Notes: generated by a model from the sequence alone, not told the origin. Shown: positions 45,299 through 56,107, counted from the stretch's first letter. The stretch is 64,000 nt of DNA from Enterobacter sp. kpr-6 (GCF_900116015.1 NZ_FOYH01000001.1:553444-617443); one strand, 5' to 3'. Numbers and translations are program-made.

Positions 45299-48200
45299 TT
45301 AGCCGATGGTCATCAGACTGGCGTTGCCGCCTGCCGCTGCGGTGTTCACGCTGAGCGAGCGCTCGATGTACAGCCGTTCCAGCAGGATATTGGTCTCCCC
45401 GCGGGCAAAGCCCTGTACCGAAACTATCGCCCCGTCGCGGGCGGCAATCTGTTCGCACCAGACGCGCAGCTTGTCGGAATCGCCGTGGAAAATCACCGCG
45501 TCCATCGGCTGCGTCGCTAACGTCTCCGGGTTCGCAAGCTGAATACGCGCGGCGACCGTCTGCGGCAGAAGTTTGACCAGATCGCGATGCAGCGCATCGT
45601 CCGGCCACAGTACTTCGCTGCCCACGGCCAGCACCGCCGCCAGTTGGGTGAGGGCGTCCTGCTCGTTATCCGCGATACAGGCGACCCGCTCGCGCGGCAT
45701 CAGCGTCCAGGTGTTGCGCTCCCCGGTCGGTCCGGGCAGTAAACGCTGCGTTCCGCTTTGCGACTGCTGCGCATACTGCTGGCACAGGGCGTGCAGTTCC
45801 GGGCGGTTCTGCGCCCAGTCGGTCAGCGCCGTCAGCGGCTGCGTCAGCAGGGTTTTCAGCTGCCCGTCCACTGCGTTACCGCCGTCCTGACGGGCGAGCG
45901 TCACCGCGAGCGCATTCTCCGGACGGTTCGCCAGCAGGCGATAGAGATAGAGCGGCCCGCCCGCTTTCGGTCCGGTGCCGGAAAGCCCCTCGCCACCAAA
46001 CGGCTGTACGCCCACCACTGCGCCAACCATATTGCGGTTCACGTACAGATTGCCGACGTGCGCGTTGCCGGTGACCTGCGCGATGGTTTCATCGATGCGG
46101 GTGTGCACGCCCAGCGTCAGGCCGTAACCGGACGCATTGATCCTGTCGATAAGCTGACCGAGGGTATCGCGGCGGTAACGCACCACGTGCAGCACCGGGC
46201 CAAAGACCTCTTTTTCCAGCTCATCGACGCTCTCAAGCTCAATCAGCGTCGGCGCGATAAAGGTGCCGCTCTGCCATTCCCGTGCATCCTCGCGGTTATC
46301 GCGCACCGCCTGGAACACCTTGCGGCCTTTGGCGCGCATCGCCTGAATATGTTTTTCGATGCTGGCTTTGGCTTCCGCGTCGATCACCGGGCCGATGTCG
46401 GTCGAAAGTCGTCCGGGGTTCCCCATCCGGCATTCGGCCATTGCGCCTCTGAGCATCGTCAGCGTGTGATCGGCCACGTCATCCTGTAAGCAGAGAATAC
46501 GCAGCGCCGAGCAGCGCTGGCCTGCGCTGTCAAACGCCGAGGCCATGACGTCCACCACCACTTGTTCGGTGAGCGCGGAGGAGTCCACGATCATGGCGTT
46601 CATGCCGCCGGTTTCCGCAATCAGCGGCGTCGGGCGACCCTGCGCATCGAGGCGGGTGGCGAGGTTACGTTGCAGCAGCGTCGCCACGGCGGTGGAGCCG
46701 GTAAACATCACGCCGCGCACGCGATCGTCGGTGGTAAGCTGCGCGCCCACCGTCTCACCGAGGCCGGGCAGAAGCTGCACCACGCCCGGCGGCACGCCTG
46801 CTTCACGTAAAATCGCAATGCCCTGCGCGGCAATCAGCGGCGTCTGCTCGGCGGGTTTCGCCAGCACGCTGTTGCCTGCGGCGAGCGCGGCGGCAATCTG
46901 TCCGGTAAAGATCGCCAGCGGGAAGTTCCACGGGCTGATGCAGACCACCGGACCCAGCGGGCGGTGCGTTTCGTTATCAAAATCGTGCTGTACCTGACCG
47001 GCGTAGTAGTGCAGGAAATCGACCGCTTCGCGCACTTCGGCAATCGCGTTGCTGAAGGTTTTCCCGGCTTCACGCACCAGAATGCCAATCAGTTGCTGCA
47101 TCTGGTTTTCCATCAGCATCGCGGCACGTTCGAGGATCGCGGCCCGCTCCTGCGGCGGGGTGGCAAACCAGATCGGCGCGGCGTTGACGGCACTTTCCAG
47201 CGCCTGATCCACTTCGTCAGCGGTGGCTTCACGCACATATCCCACAATGTCTTTCGGCTCGGCGGGGTTGATCACCGGCGTCAGTTCGCCGTCAGCCACC
47301 GGCGCTTCCAGCATCGGCGTGGCCTGCCATTTTTGCAGGGCGCTGTTGAGCAGGGCGGAGGAGAGAGAGGCGAGGCGGTGCTCGTTCGCCAGATCCAGAC
47401 CCGCAGAGTTCAGGCGATCGTTGCCGTACAGTTCACGCGGCAGCGGGATTTTCGGATGCGGCAGCCCGGCTGCGCCTTCTTTCGCTGCCAGCGCTTCGAC
47501 GGCGGCAACCGGATCGGCCACCAGTTCGTCGAGCGGCAGCGTGGTGTCCGCGATGCGGTTAACGAACGAGGTGTTCGCGCCGTTTTCCAGCAGGCGACGC
47601 ACCAGGTAAGCCAGCAGCGTTTCATGGGTGCCGACCGGGGCATAAATGCGGCACGGACGGTTGAGTTTGCCGTCGGCGATTTTGCCTACCACCTGCTCGT
47701 AGAGCGGCTCGCCCATACCGTGCAGGCACTGGAATTCATATTGCCCCGGATAATAGTTCTGCCCGGCAAGCTGATAAATCGCCGCCAGGGTGTGGGCGTT
47801 GTGGGTGGCGAACTGCGGGTAGATCAAATTCGGCACGCCCAGCAGTTTTTTGGCGCAGGCGAGGTAAGAAACGTCGGTGTACACCTTGCGGGTGTAAACC
47901 GGATACCCTTCCAGGCCTTCCATTTGCGCGCGCTTGATTTCGCTGTCCCAGTACGCGCCTTTTACCAGGCGGATCATCAGGCGGCGACGGCTGCGGGTCG
48001 CGAGATCGATCAAGTAATCGATCACGAACGGACAGCGCTTCATGTAAGCCTGGATCACGAAGCCAATGCCGTTCCAGCCCGCCAGTTCTGGCTCGAAGCA
48101 GAGTTTTTCCAGCAGGTCGAGGGAGATCTCCAGCCGGTCGGCTTCTTCAGCGTCGATGTTAATGCCGATGTCGTACTGGCGCGCCAGCAGGGTTAAGGAT

Positions 48201-49246
48201 TTCAGACGCGGGTAAAGTTCTTCCATCACGCGCTCGTACTGGGCGCGGCTGTAGCGCGGGTGCAGCGCCGACAGCTTAATGGAGATCCCCGGTCCTTCAT
48301 AAATGCCGCGACCGTTGGAGGCTTTGCCGATGGCATGGATCGCCTGTTGATAGGAGATCATGTAGGCCTGGGCATCGGCCTGCGTCAGGGCCGCTTCACC
48401 GAGCATATCGTAGGAATAGCGGAAGCCTTTCTCTTCCAGCTTGCGGGCGTTAGCCAGCGCTTCGGCGATGGTTTCCCCGGTGACGAACTGCTCACCCATC
48501 AGGCGCATCGCCATGTCCACCCCTTTGCGGATCAGCGGTTCGCCACTCTTGCCGATAATCCGGTTCAGTGAACGGGAGAGACTGGCTTCATTATGGGTGG
48601 AGACCAGACGCCCGGTAAACAGCAGGCCCCAGGTGGCGGCGTTAACGAACAGCGACGGGCTGCGGCCAATGTGCGACTGCCAGTTGCCGTTGCTGATTTT
48701 GTCGCGGATTAACGCATCGCGGGTGGCTTTATCGGGAATACGCAGCAGCGCTTCCGCCAGACACATCAGCGCAACGCCTTCCTGCGAGGAGAGGGAGAAC
48801 TCCTGCAAAAGGCTTTGCACCATGCCAGCACGCCCGGTGGCGGTTTTCTGGTTACGCAATTTTTCGGCAAGCTGGTACGCCAGATTATGCGCGGCGCTGG
48901 CCACCGGCTCCGGCAGGCGCGCCTGCTCCAGCAGCATCGGCACCGCATCGGTTTCCGGGCGGCGATACGCCGCGGTGATGGTGGCGCGGGTCACCGACTG
49001 CGGCAGAATATGTTCAGCAAAGTCGAGGAACGGCTGGTGGTTTTCTTCAACCGGCGCGGTCGTCTCTTCGATCTCACCACTTGCCGCAATCTCTGCCAGC
49101 GGCTCGTCATTTTCGAGTCTTTCCAGATAATTAAAAATGGCCTGTTTAATTAACCAGTGCGGCGTGCGGTCAATTCGCGTCGCCGCTGATTTAATTCTTT
49201 CGCGCGTGGCATCGTCAAGTTTAACCCCCATGGTGGTGGCAGCCAT
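45299..49246 (-). CDS. putA: PutA: proline dehydrogenase, P5C dehydrogenase and repressor
   Basis: A 1315-residue trifunctional protein oxidising proline to glutamate at the inner membrane face. Residues 1-47 form the ribbon-helix-helix DNA-binding domain (TMGVKLDDATRERIKSAATR). A proline dehydrogenase barrel with FAD follows (about 230-560). The P5C dehydrogenase domain holds Cys912 in AGQRCSALR, and a C-terminal ALDH-like domain ends the protein. Length is near E. coli's 1320. PutA represses itself and putP when off the membrane; its GTTGCA boxes lie in the adjoining gap. Confidence 0.97.
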   Translation of the reverse strand: MAATTMGVKLDDATRERIKSAATRIDRTPHWLIKQAIFNYLERLENDEPLAEIAASGEIEETTAPVEENHQPFLDFAEHILPQSVTRATITAAYRRPETDAVPMLLEQARLPEPVASAAHNLAYQLAEKLRNQKTATGRAGMVQSLLQEFSLSSQEGVALMCLAEALLRIPDKATRDALIRDKISNGNWQSHIGRSPSLFVNAATWGLLFTGRLVSTHNEASLSRSLNRIIGKSGEPLIRKGVDMAMRLMGEQFVTGETIAEALANARKLEEKGFRYSYDMLGEAALTQADAQAYMISYQQAIHAIGKASNGRGIYEGPGISIKLSALHPRYSRAQYERVMEELYPRLKSLTLLARQYDIGINIDAEEADRLEISLDLLEKLCFEPELAGWNGIGFVIQAYMKRCPFVIDYLIDLATRSRRRLMIRLVKGAYWDSEIKRAQMEGLEGYPVYTRKVYTDVSYLACAKKLLGVPNLIYPQFATHNAHTLAAIYQLAGQNYYPGQYEFQCLHGMGEPLYEQVVGKIADGKLNRPCRIYAPVGTHETLLAYLVRRLLENGANTSFVNRIADTTLPLDELVADPVAAVEALAAKEGAAGLPHPKIPLPRELYGNDRLNSAGLDLANEHRLASLSSALLNSALQKWQATPMLEAPVADGELTPVINPAEPKDIVGYVREATADEVDQALESAVNAAPIWFATPPQERAAILERAAMLMENQMQQLIGILVREAGKTFSNAIAEVREAVDFLHYYAGQVQHDFDNETHRPLGPVVCISPWNFPLAIFTGQIAAALAAGNSVLAKPAEQTPLIAAQGIAILREAGVPPGVVQLLPGLGETVGAQLTTDDRVRGVMFTGSTAVATLLQRNLATRLDAQGRPTPLIAETGGMNAMIVDSSALTEQVVVDVMASAFDSAGQRCSALRILCLQDDVADHTLTMLRGAMAECRMGNPGRLSTDIGPVIDAEAKASIEKHIQAMRAKGRKVFQAVRDNREDAREWQSGTFIAPTLIELESVDELEKEVFGPVLHVVRYRRDTLGQLIDRINASGYGLTLGVHTRIDETIAQVTGNAHVGNLYVNRNMVGAVVGVQPFGGEGLSGTGPKAGGPLYLYRLLANRPENALAVTLARQDGGNAVDGQLKTLLTQPLTALTDWAQNRPELHALCQQYAQQSQSGTQRLLPGPTGERNTWTLMPRERVACIADNEQDALTQLAAVLAVGSEVLWPDDALHRDLVKLLPQTVAARIQLANPETLATQPMDAVIFHGDSDKLRVWCEQIAARDGAIVSVQGFARGETNILLERLYIERSLSVNTAAAGGNASLMTIG

Positions 49247-49663
49247 CTTCCGTACTCCCTTTATTCTGTTGGATTACTTTTTTGATTAGCCGACTATCCA
49301 GCATGTTGCAACTTTGTGCAACCATGTTAAATGTGACCTGGCTTGCAAGCTCAAAAATGTCTGAATTGTTAATGACAGGTAACGCCGAAAAAGGAATCAC
49401 CCGTTATGCGGAGCGCCAGGAATTATGCGGCGCTTAACAGTTTTTTAAGGTGCAACCAAAAAAAATGTGAGCGAGTGCAACCTCCAGGAAAACATGCAGA
49501 AATCAGGGATGAATTTGATGTAAATGCTGTGTTAAATCGATTGTGGTTCAGCAACGCTTGCGGCAGGATACGGTCGCCCCATAAAGAGTGACGCTTTTCC
49601 CCGTTCCGGAAAGGGCGCACGCGGCAAGTATTTTTGCCGATAAATAATTCTGGAGATCTTTGA
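49247..49663. promoter_or_regulatory. put control region with four PutA boxes
   Basis: This 417-base gap separates putA and putP. PutA operator cores (GTTGCA or its complement TGCAAC) occur at 49305-49310, 49317-49322, 49451-49456 and 49476-49481, as a pair near putA and a pair in mid-gap. No gene is seen in it. The arrangement matches the autogenous control known in E. coli and Salmonella. Confidence 0.8.
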
Positions 49664-51172
49664 ATGGCAATTAGCACACCAATGATGGTGACGTTTTTAA
49701 TTTATATTTTTGGCATGATCCTGATAGGTTTTGTCGCGTGGCGTTCGACGAAAAACTTTGACGATTATATTCTTGGCGGGCGCAGCCTGGGTCCCTTTGT
49801 GACCGCGCTGTCGGCAGGGGCTTCTGATATGAGCGGCTGGCTGCTGATGGGGCTGCCTGGCGCGATTTTCATCTCCGGGATTTCTGAAAGCTGGATTGCC
49901 ATCGGCCTGACGCTGGGCGCATGGATCAACTGGAAGCTGGTCGCGGGCCGTCTGCGTGTACATACCGAGTACAACAATAACGCGCTGACGTTACCGGATT
50001 ATTTCACCGGGCGTTTTGAAGATAAAAGCCGCCTGTTGCGCATTATTTCCGCGCTGGTGATCCTGCTGTTCTTTACCATCTACTGTGCCTCCGGCATCGT
50101 TGCCGGTGCGCGTCTGTTTGAAAGCACCTTTGGCATGAGCTACGAAACCGCACTCTGGGCGGGGGCGGCAGCCACCATCGCTTATACCTTTATCGGCGGC
50201 TTTTTGGCCGTGAGCTGGACGGATACGGTGCAGGCGAGCCTGATGATTTTCGCCCTGATCCTGACGCCGGTGATGGTGATTATTTCGGTTGGCGGGTTTG
50301 GTGATTCGCTGGAAGTGATCAAGCTAAAAAGCATCGAAAACGTGGATATGCTGAAAGGGCTGAACTTCGTTGCCATCGTGTCGCTGATGGGCTGGGGGCT
50401 GGGCTACTTTGGTCAGCCGCATATTCTGGCGCGTTTTATGGCGGCGGATTCCCACCACACCATCGTCCATGCGCGTCGTATCAGCATGACCTGGATGATC
50501 CTCTGTCTTGCAGGTGCGGTGGCAGTCGGCTTCTTCGGCATTGCGTACTTCAATAACAACCCGGCAGAGGCGGGCGCGGTGAACCAGAACGCCGAGCGCG
50601 TGTTTATCGAACTGGCGCAAATCCTGTTTAACCCGTGGATCGCCGGGATTTTACTGTCGGCAATTCTGGCGGCGGTGATGTCCACCCTGAGCTGTCAGTT
50701 GCTGGTGTGCTCCAGCGCGATCACCGAAGATTTGTATAAGGCGTTTCTGCGTAAAGGCGCAAGTCAGACGGAACTGGTCTGGGTTGGGCGTGTGATGGTG
50801 CTGGTGGTCGCGCTGGTGGCGATTGCGCTGGCGGCAAATCCGGAAAACCGTGTGCTTGGTCTGGTGAGCTATGCTTGGGCAGGCTTCGGCGCAGCGTTTG
50901 GCCCGGTGGTCCTGTTCTCCGTGCTGTGGTCGCGGATGACCCGCAATGGCGCGCTGGCCGGGATGATTATCGGTGCGGTAACCGTGATCGTCTGGAAGCA
51001 TTATGCACTGCTTGGCCTGTATGAAATCATTCCGGGCTTTATTTTCGGCAGCATCGGTATTGTGGTCTTCAGCCTGCTGGGTAAAGCGCCGTCAGCGGCG
51101 ATGCAGCAGCGTTTTGCTGATGCTGATGCGCATTACAACAACAAATCTGAAACGGCGTTAGAAGCGAAATAA
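49664..51172 (+). CDS. putP: Sodium/proline symporter
   Basis: A 502-residue solute:sodium symporter with about 13 membrane segments, same length as E. coli PutP. Sodium- and proline-site regions are intact (ILGGRSLGPFVTALSAGASD, and SAILAAVMSTLSCQLLVCSS). It imports proline for PutA. TGGAG precedes the ATG. It is followed by a clear terminator. Confidence 0.97.
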   Translation: MAISTPMMVTFLIYIFGMILIGFVAWRSTKNFDDYILGGRSLGPFVTALSAGASDMSGWLLMGLPGAIFISGISESWIAIGLTLGAWINWKLVAGRLRVHTEYNNNALTLPDYFTGRFEDKSRLLRIISALVILLFFTIYCASGIVAGARLFESTFGMSYETALWAGAAATIAYTFIGGFLAVSWTDTVQASLMIFALILTPVMVIISVGGFGDSLEVIKLKSIENVDMLKGLNFVAIVSLMGWGLGYFGQPHILARFMAADSHHTIVHARRISMTWMILCLAGAVAVGFFGIAYFNNNPAEAGAVNQNAERVFIELAQILFNPWIAGILLSAILAAVMSTLSCQLLVCSSAITEDLYKAFLRKGASQTELVWVGRVMVLVVALVAIALAANPENRVLGLVSYAWAGFGAAFGPVVLFSVLWSRMTRNGALAGMIIGAVTVIVWKHYALLGLYEIIPGFIFGSIGIVVFSLLGKAPSAAMQQRFADADAHYNNKSETALEAK

Positions 51173-51202
51173 CCTTCGCTGATCCACGTTTCACTCTGAC
51201 TC

Positions 51203-51226
51203 ACGGCGGGGCAACCCGCCGTTTTA
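51203..51226 (+). terminator. Rho-independent terminator after putP
   Basis: ACGGCGGG pairs with CCCGCCGT over a GCAA loop, followed by TTTATT, 30 bases past the putP stop. Confidence 0.88.
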
Positions 51227-51323
51227 TTGTCCAGCCATCTCGCACCTGCTTTTCCTTACCCCGCTAACCGTTTACATCCTGTGATTATTCGAATCAGATT
51301 TTCCTTGTGTTTCGTCTCGTCGT

Positions 51324-51342
51324 AATGATAATCACTATCATT
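51324..51342 (+). promoter_or_regulatory. Fur box of efeUOB
   Basis: AATGATAATCACTATCATT is an almost perfect 19-bp palindrome of the Fur-box type, 60 bases before efeU. It implies iron repression of the operon, as known in E. coli. CpxR control cannot be judged by eye. Confidence 0.85.
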
Positions 51343-51401
51343 CTATTTTTACGTTTCTTTGCATCCGTTGACAGCGATTAACATTTAAGGGTTTTTTACG
51401 C

Positions 51402-52235
51402 ATGTTTGTGCCATTTCTCATTATGTTACGTGAAGGACTTGAGGCAGCGCTGATTGTCAGCCTGATCGCCAGCTACCTGAAACGCACCCGGCGCGGGCGC
51501 TGGCTGGGCGTGATGTGGATCGGGGTATTTCTCGCCGCCGCGCTTTGCCTCGGACTGGGCATTCTGATCAACGAAACCACCGGTGAATTCCCGCAAAAAG
51601 AGCAGGAGCTGTTCGAAGGTATCGTCGCGGTCATCGCGGTGGTGATCCTGACGTGGATGGTGTTCTGGATGCGTAAAGTCTCGCGCAACGTGAAGGTGCA
51701 ACTGGAGCAGGCGGTGGATAACGCTCTGCAAAAAGGCAATCACCACGGCTGGGCGCTGATCGGCATGGTGTTTTTCGCTGTCGCGCGTGAAGGGCTGGAA
51801 TCGGTGTTCTTCCTGCTGGCGGCGTTTCAGCAGGATGTGGGCATCTGGCCGCCAGTGGGGGCAATGGCAGGCCTCGCCACGGCGGTCGTGCTGGGCTTTC
51901 TGATTTACTGGGGCGGCGTGCGTCTGAACATGGCGGCCTTTTTCAAATGGACCAGCCTGTTTATTTTACTGGTTGCAGCAGGCCTTGCCGCCGGTGCGAT
52001 CCGCGCTTTCCATGAAGCGGGCCTGTGGAACTATTTCCAGAACGTGGCGTTTGATATGAGCAATACCCTCAGCACGCACACCCTGCTGGGTACGCTGCTG
52101 GAGGGGATTTTCGGCTATCAGGAAACGCCAAGCGTCAGCGAAGTGGCGGTGTGGTTTATCTATTTGATCCCGGCGCTGGTGCTGTTCGCGCTGCCGCCGC
52201 GTTCGGGCGTTCAGCCATCGCGCATGACGCCTTAG
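51402..52235 (+). CDS. efeU: Ferrous iron permease EfeU (intact)
   Basis: A 277-residue oxidase-dependent iron transporter (OFeT/Ftr1-like) with seven membrane helices. Both iron-binding REGLE motifs are present, at residues 10-14 and 129-133. The frame is uninterrupted, unlike E. coli K-12, where efeU is frameshifted. It takes up iron at low pH together with EfeO and EfeB, encoded just downstream. Confidence 0.96.
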   Translation: MFVPFLIMLREGLEAALIVSLIASYLKRTRRGRWLGVMWIGVFLAAALCLGLGILINETTGEFPQKEQELFEGIVAVIAVVILTWMVFWMRKVSRNVKVQLEQAVDNALQKGNHHGWALIGMVFFAVAREGLESVFFLLAAFQQDVGIWPPVGAMAGLATAVVLGFLIYWGGVRLNMAAFFKWTSLFILLVAAGLAAGAIRAFHEAGLWNYFQNVAFDMSNTLSTHTLLGTLLEGIFGYQETPSVSEVAVWFIYLIPALVLFALPPRSGVQPSRMTP

Positions 52236-52290
52236 CATTGACGGGAAATTTGTCTTTCTTAGTTACAACATACTCATTAAAGGGAAGGTC

Positions 52291-53418
52291 ATGGCCATAC
52301 AATATCGTCGTACTGCTTTGCAGGCTGGTATCGCAGCCTTATTCTCCTGCGCGATGAGCGCCGGGGCTGCGGATATTCCTCAGGTTAAAGTCACCGTGAC
52401 AGACAAACAGTGTGAACCGATGACCGTCACGGTCAACGCCGGTAAAACCCAGTTTGTGATCCTCAACCACAGCCAGAAAGCGCTGGAGTGGGAGATCCTC
52501 AAAGGCGTAATGGTGGTGGAAGAGCGCGAGAACATCGCCCCTGGTTTTAGTCAAAAACTGACCGCCAACTTGCAGCCAGGTGAATATGACATGACCTGTG
52601 GCCTGCTGACCAACCCGAAAGGCAAGCTGATCGTCAAAGGCGATGCGACGGGCGATGCCGCGCAGGGCAACGCTCTCTTAAGCCTGACCGGACCCATTAC
52701 CGATTATAAAGCTTATGTCACCAAAGAGATGGAAGGGCTGGTTTCCGGCACCAAAGCCTTTACCGACGCGGTGAAAGCGGGCGATATCGAAAAAGCCAAA
52801 TCGCTATACGCGCCGACGCGCCAGCACTACGAGCGCATTGAGCCGATTGCTGAACTCTTCTCCGATCTCGACGGCAGCATTGACGCCCGCGAAGATGATT
52901 ATGAGCAGAAAGCGGCCGATCCGAAATTCACCGGTTTCCACCGCCTGGAGAAAGCGCTGTTTGGCGACAACTCCACCAAAGGCATGGAACAGTACGCCGC
53001 ACAGCTCAACACCGATGTGCTGGAACTGCAAAAACGCATCAGCGAGCTGGCTTTCCCGCCGTCTAAAGTGGTGGGTGGCGCGGCGGGCCTGATTGAAGAA
53101 GTCGCCGCCAGCAAAATCAGCGGCGAAGAAGATCGCTACAGCCACACCGATCTGTGGGACTTCCAGGCTAACGTTGACGGCGCGCAAAAGATCGTGGATT
53201 TACTGCGTCCGCAACTGCAAAAGAACAACAGCGAGTTACTGGCGAAAGTGGATGCCAACTTTAAAAAGGTCGATACCATTCTGGCGAAATATCGCACTAA
53301 AGAGGGCTTCGAAACCTATGACAAGCTGACCGACGCTGACCGTAATGCGCTTAAAGGGCCGATTACTACCCTGGCAGAAGATCTGGCGCAACTGCGTGGC
53401 GTGCTCGGTCTGGACTAG
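52291..53418 (+). CDS. efeO: Periplasmic EfeO (cupredoxin plus M75 domain)
   Basis: A 375-residue exported protein. The signal peptide ends near residue 26 (SAGA). A cupredoxin-like domain runs to about 115, followed by the M75 peptidase-like helical domain with the HxxE site in [13 protein letters not shown]. It works with EfeU and EfeB in ferrous iron uptake. Four bases separate it from efeB; AAAGGGAAGG precedes the ATG. Confidence 0.96.
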   Translation: MAIQYRRTALQAGIAALFSCAMSAGAADIPQVKVTVTDKQCEPMTVTVNAGKTQFVILNHSQKALEWEILKGVMVVEERENIAPGFSQKLTANLQPGEYDMTCGLLTNPKGKLIVKGDATGDAAQGNALLSLTGPITDYKAYVTKEMEGLVSGTKAFTDAVKAGDIEKAKSLYAPTRQHYERIEPIAELFSDLDGSIDAREDDYEQKAADPKFTGFHRLEKALFGDNSTKGMEQYAAQLNTDVLELQKRISELAFPPSKVVGGAAGLIEEVAASKISGEEDRYSHTDLWDFQANVDGAQKIVDLLRPQLQKNNSELLAKVDANFKKVDTILAKYRTKEGFETYDKLTDADRNALKGPITTLAEDLAQLRGVLGLD

Positions 53419-53422
53419 ATGA

Positions 53423-54706
53423 ATGAAAAAAGATGAAGAATACGGCGTGAGTGAACCCTCGCGTCGTCGTTTGCTGAAAAGTATTGGCGCGCTGGGAGGC
53501 GCGCTGGCGCTCACCGGGGGCTGCCCGGTCGCGCATGCGGCAAAACCGGTCAGTGCACCGGGGACCGTTTCACCTGACGCGCGAATGGAAAAGCAGCCGT
53601 TTTACGGTCCTCATCAGGCGGGCGTGCTGACGCCGCAACAGGCGTCAATGATGCTGGTGGCGTTCGATGTGCTGGCCAGCGATAAAGCCGAACTGGAGCG
53701 TCTTTTCCGTCTGCTCACGCAGCGCATTGCGTTTCTGACCGCGGGCGGCCCCGCGCCGGACACGCCTAATCCGCGTATGCCGCCAATGGATTCCGGCATC
53801 CTGGGGGAATTCATTGCCCCGGATAATCTCACCATTACCGTTTCGCTCGGCAAATCGCTGTTTGATGAGCGCTTTGGTTTAAGCGCCCATGCGCCAGTAA
53901 AACTCGAAAAGATGACGCGCTTTCCAAATGATTCGCTGGACGCGGCGCTTTGTCATGGCGACGTGCTGTTGCAGATCTGCGCCAACACTGGCGATACGGT
54001 GATCCATGCGCTGCGCGACATCATCAAGTACACGCCCGATCTGCTCAGCGTGCGCTGGAAGCGCGAAGGGTTTATCTCCGATCACGCCGCGCGCAGCAAA
54101 GGCAAAGAGACGCCGATCAATCTGCTTGGCTTCAAAGATGGCACCGGCAACCCGGACAGCCGCGATGATAAGCTGATGCAGGAGGTGGTCTGGGTCAGTG
54201 CCGATCAGAATGAACCGGCGTGGACCCGTGGCGGCAGCTATCAGGCAGTGCGCATCATTCAGTTTCACGTTGAGTTCTGGGATCGCACGCCGCTGAAAGA
54301 GCAGCAGACGATTTTCGGGCGCAACAAGCACAGCGGTGCGCCGCTGGGGATGCTGAAAGAGCACGACGTGCCGGATTATGCCAGCGACCCGGATGGCGAT
54401 GTGATCGCTCTCGACAGCCATATCCGGCTGGCGAATCCGCGCACGCCGCAGACGCAGTCCAGCCTGATGATGCGTCGTGGCTACAGCTATTCGCTGGGCG
54501 TCACCAACGCCGGGCAGCTGGATATGGGATTGCTGTTTGTCTGTTATCAGCACGATCTGGAAAAGGGTTTTCTGACGGTGCAAAAACGGCTCAACGGCGA
54601 GGCGCTGGAGGAGTACATCAAGCCCATCGGCGGCGGTTATTTCTTTGTTTTACCGGGCGTGGTGGACGAAAAACACTACCTCGCGCAATCCCTGCTTGAA
54701 GCCTGA
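53423..54706 (+). CDS. efeB: EfeB, Tat-exported DyP-type heme peroxidase
   Basis: A 427-residue dye-decolorizing peroxidase. The N-terminus carries a twin-arginine signal (SRRRLLK at residues 13-19, then a hydrophobic stretch), so it folds with heme before export. The DyP hallmark GxxDG appears as FKDGTGNP, and [10 protein letters not shown] and [12 protein letters not shown] are further family segments. It is proposed to oxidise ferrous iron for EfeU. Last gene of the operon; a strong hairpin without T tract (54713-54738) follows. Confidence 0.96.
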   Translation: MKKDEEYGVSEPSRRRLLKSIGALGGALALTGGCPVAHAAKPVSAPGTVSPDARMEKQPFYGPHQAGVLTPQQASMMLVAFDVLASDKAELERLFRLLTQRIAFLTAGGPAPDTPNPRMPPMDSGILGEFIAPDNLTITVSLGKSLFDERFGLSAHAPVKLEKMTRFPNDSLDAALCHGDVLLQICANTGDTVIHALRDIIKYTPDLLSVRWKREGFISDHAARSKGKETPINLLGFKDGTGNPDSRDDKLMQEVVWVSADQNEPAWTRGGSYQAVRIIQFHVEFWDRTPLKEQQTIFGRNKHSGAPLGMLKEHDVPDYASDPDGDVIALDSHIRLANPRTPQTQSSLMMRRGYSYSLGVTNAGQLDMGLLFVCYQHDLEKGFLTVQKRLNGEALEEYIKPIGGGYFFVLPGVVDEKHYLAQSLLEA

Positions 54707-54712
54707 ATCGTC

Positions 54713-54738
54713 ACACTCTGCCGGCAACGGCAGGGTGT
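54713..54738. terminator. Strong hairpin after efeB
   Basis: ACACTCTGCCG pairs over 11 positions (one G-T) with CGGCAGGGTGT on a GCAA loop, eight bases past the efeB stop. No T run follows, so it may stabilise the transcript end rather than terminate it alone. Confidence 0.5.
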
Positions 54739-54972
54739 ACGCGCCTGATGTATTTGCTCACACTTTTTCGCGCTTTTAACCATCATTTTTTTGTATGGGC
54801 AAGCCCTTGTTATATTTCTGTAATATAAATGTCAGAAACTTCCCTAAGTAAAAGGGTGAGGTATTGCGTTACTTTTTCGTAAATATGATGTTGCATTTTT
54901 GATAATTTTTGTTGTAATTAAAGCAGCAGTCGTAGTTCCCGGCAGTGATGAGTTTCACAATGGAGATCGCGA

Positions 54973-56037
54973 ATGGTAACGTCCTGTACTGGACAACGCA
55001 TTGAAACATCCCGCAAAGCCCGGTGCGGTAACTCTTCTACCGCCAGCGATTTCCTCGCCGTTAAATTTTCCTCCTCCCCAACAATTCTTGTGTATACCGA
55101 TGCAGCAGATGACATTGGCGGTCGTTTTGTTGCGTCATTTTGTCAGGCAAGTCATGGCTTACAAGGAAGCCAAACCTCAGACGTTCGTGCGCATAATCGC
55201 GTCGACAGTGACGCGTGTGATGTAAACCAACAACTCAAGGTGCGATCCATGGGAAGACAAAAAGCAGTGATCAAAGCTCGTCGTGAAGCAAAACGTGTGC
55301 TGAGACGGGATTCACGCAGTCACAAACAACGTGAAGAAGAGTCGGTCACCTCGCTTGTGCAGATGAGTGGCGTAGAAGCAATTGGCATGGCGCGGGACAG
55401 CCGGGATACCTCTCCAGTCGCAGCGCGTAACGAAGCTCAGGCGCACTACCTGAATGCAATTGAGAGTAAACAGCTTATCTTTGCAACCGGTGAAGCCGGA
55501 TGCGGTAAGACCTGGATCAGCGCAGCGAAAGCGGCGGAGGCTCTGATCCATAAGGACGTGGAGAGGATCATAGTCACCCGACCGGTCCTGCAAGCCGACG
55601 AAGATCTCGGCTTCTTGCCCGGTGATATCTCGGAGAAGTTCGCTCCCTATTTCCGGCCCGTCTATGACGTGCTGTTGAAACGGCTGGGCGCGTCCTTTAT
55701 GCAATACTGCCTGCGACCAGAGATCGGTAAGGTGGAAATCGCGCCGTTCGCCTATATGCGCGGACGTACATTTGAAAATGCGGTCGTCATTCTTGACGAG
55801 GCTCAGAACGTGACCGCTGCGCAAATGAAGATGTTTTTGACTCGCCTCGGGGAGAACGTGACCGTCATCGTAAATGGTGACATCACCCAGTGCGATCTGC
55901 CGTCGGGCGTCCAGTCCGGCCTGAGCGATGCGCTGGCACGTTTTGAGGAAGATGAGATGATTGGTGTTGTACGCTTTACCAAAGATGACTGCGTGCGTTC
56001 GGCTCTTTGCCAGCGCACGCTGCAAGCGTACTATTGA
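54973..56037 (+). CDS. phoH: Phosphate-starvation-inducible ATPase PhoH
   Basis: A PhoH-family P-loop ATPase. From the long start it has 354 residues, the length annotated in E. coli; from the internal ATG at 55249 (MGRQKAVIKARREAKRVLRR) it has 262 and begins at the conserved core. Both starts have ribosome binding sites (GGAG and AAGGTG). Walker A is GEAGCGKT, and Walker B is AVVILDEAQN. The family resembles the N-terminal half of superfamily 1 helicases; the cellular task is unclear. The first 92 residues look poorly structured. No clear Pho box was seen. Confidence 0.92.
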   Translation: MVTSCTGQRIETSRKARCGNSSTASDFLAVKFSSSPTILVYTDAADDIGGRFVASFCQASHGLQGSQTSDVRAHNRVDSDACDVNQQLKVRSMGRQKAVIKARREAKRVLRRDSRSHKQREEESVTSLVQMSGVEAIGMARDSRDTSPVAARNEAQAHYLNAIESKQLIFATGEAGCGKTWISAAKAAEALIHKDVERIIVTRPVLQADEDLGFLPGDISEKFAPYFRPVYDVLLKRLGASFMQYCLRPEIGKVEIAPFAYMRGRTFENAVVILDEAQNVTAAQMKMFLTRLGENVTVIVNGDITQCDLPSGVQSGLSDALARFEEDEMIGVVRFTKDDCVRSALCQRTLQAYY

Positions 56038-56056
56038 ACGTAATAAACATGATGAC

Positions 56057-56084
56057 AAAGCCCGGGAAACCGGGCTTTGGTTTT
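56057..56084. terminator. Terminator between phoH and the GH32 gene
   Basis: AAAGCCCGG pairs with CCGGGCTTT over a GAAA loop, followed by GGTTTTATT, 20 bases past the phoH stop. The convergent GH32 gene ends 24 bases further on. Confidence 0.8.
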
Positions 56085-56107
56085 ATTCACCGGGCGTTCA
56101 GGCAAGA

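Noticed and set aside
46964..48196. 410-codon plus-strand frame opposite putA
   Set aside because: It is an antisense shadow of the GC-rich putA gene; residue composition is rich in Arg, Gln and His, as expected for a reverse frame.
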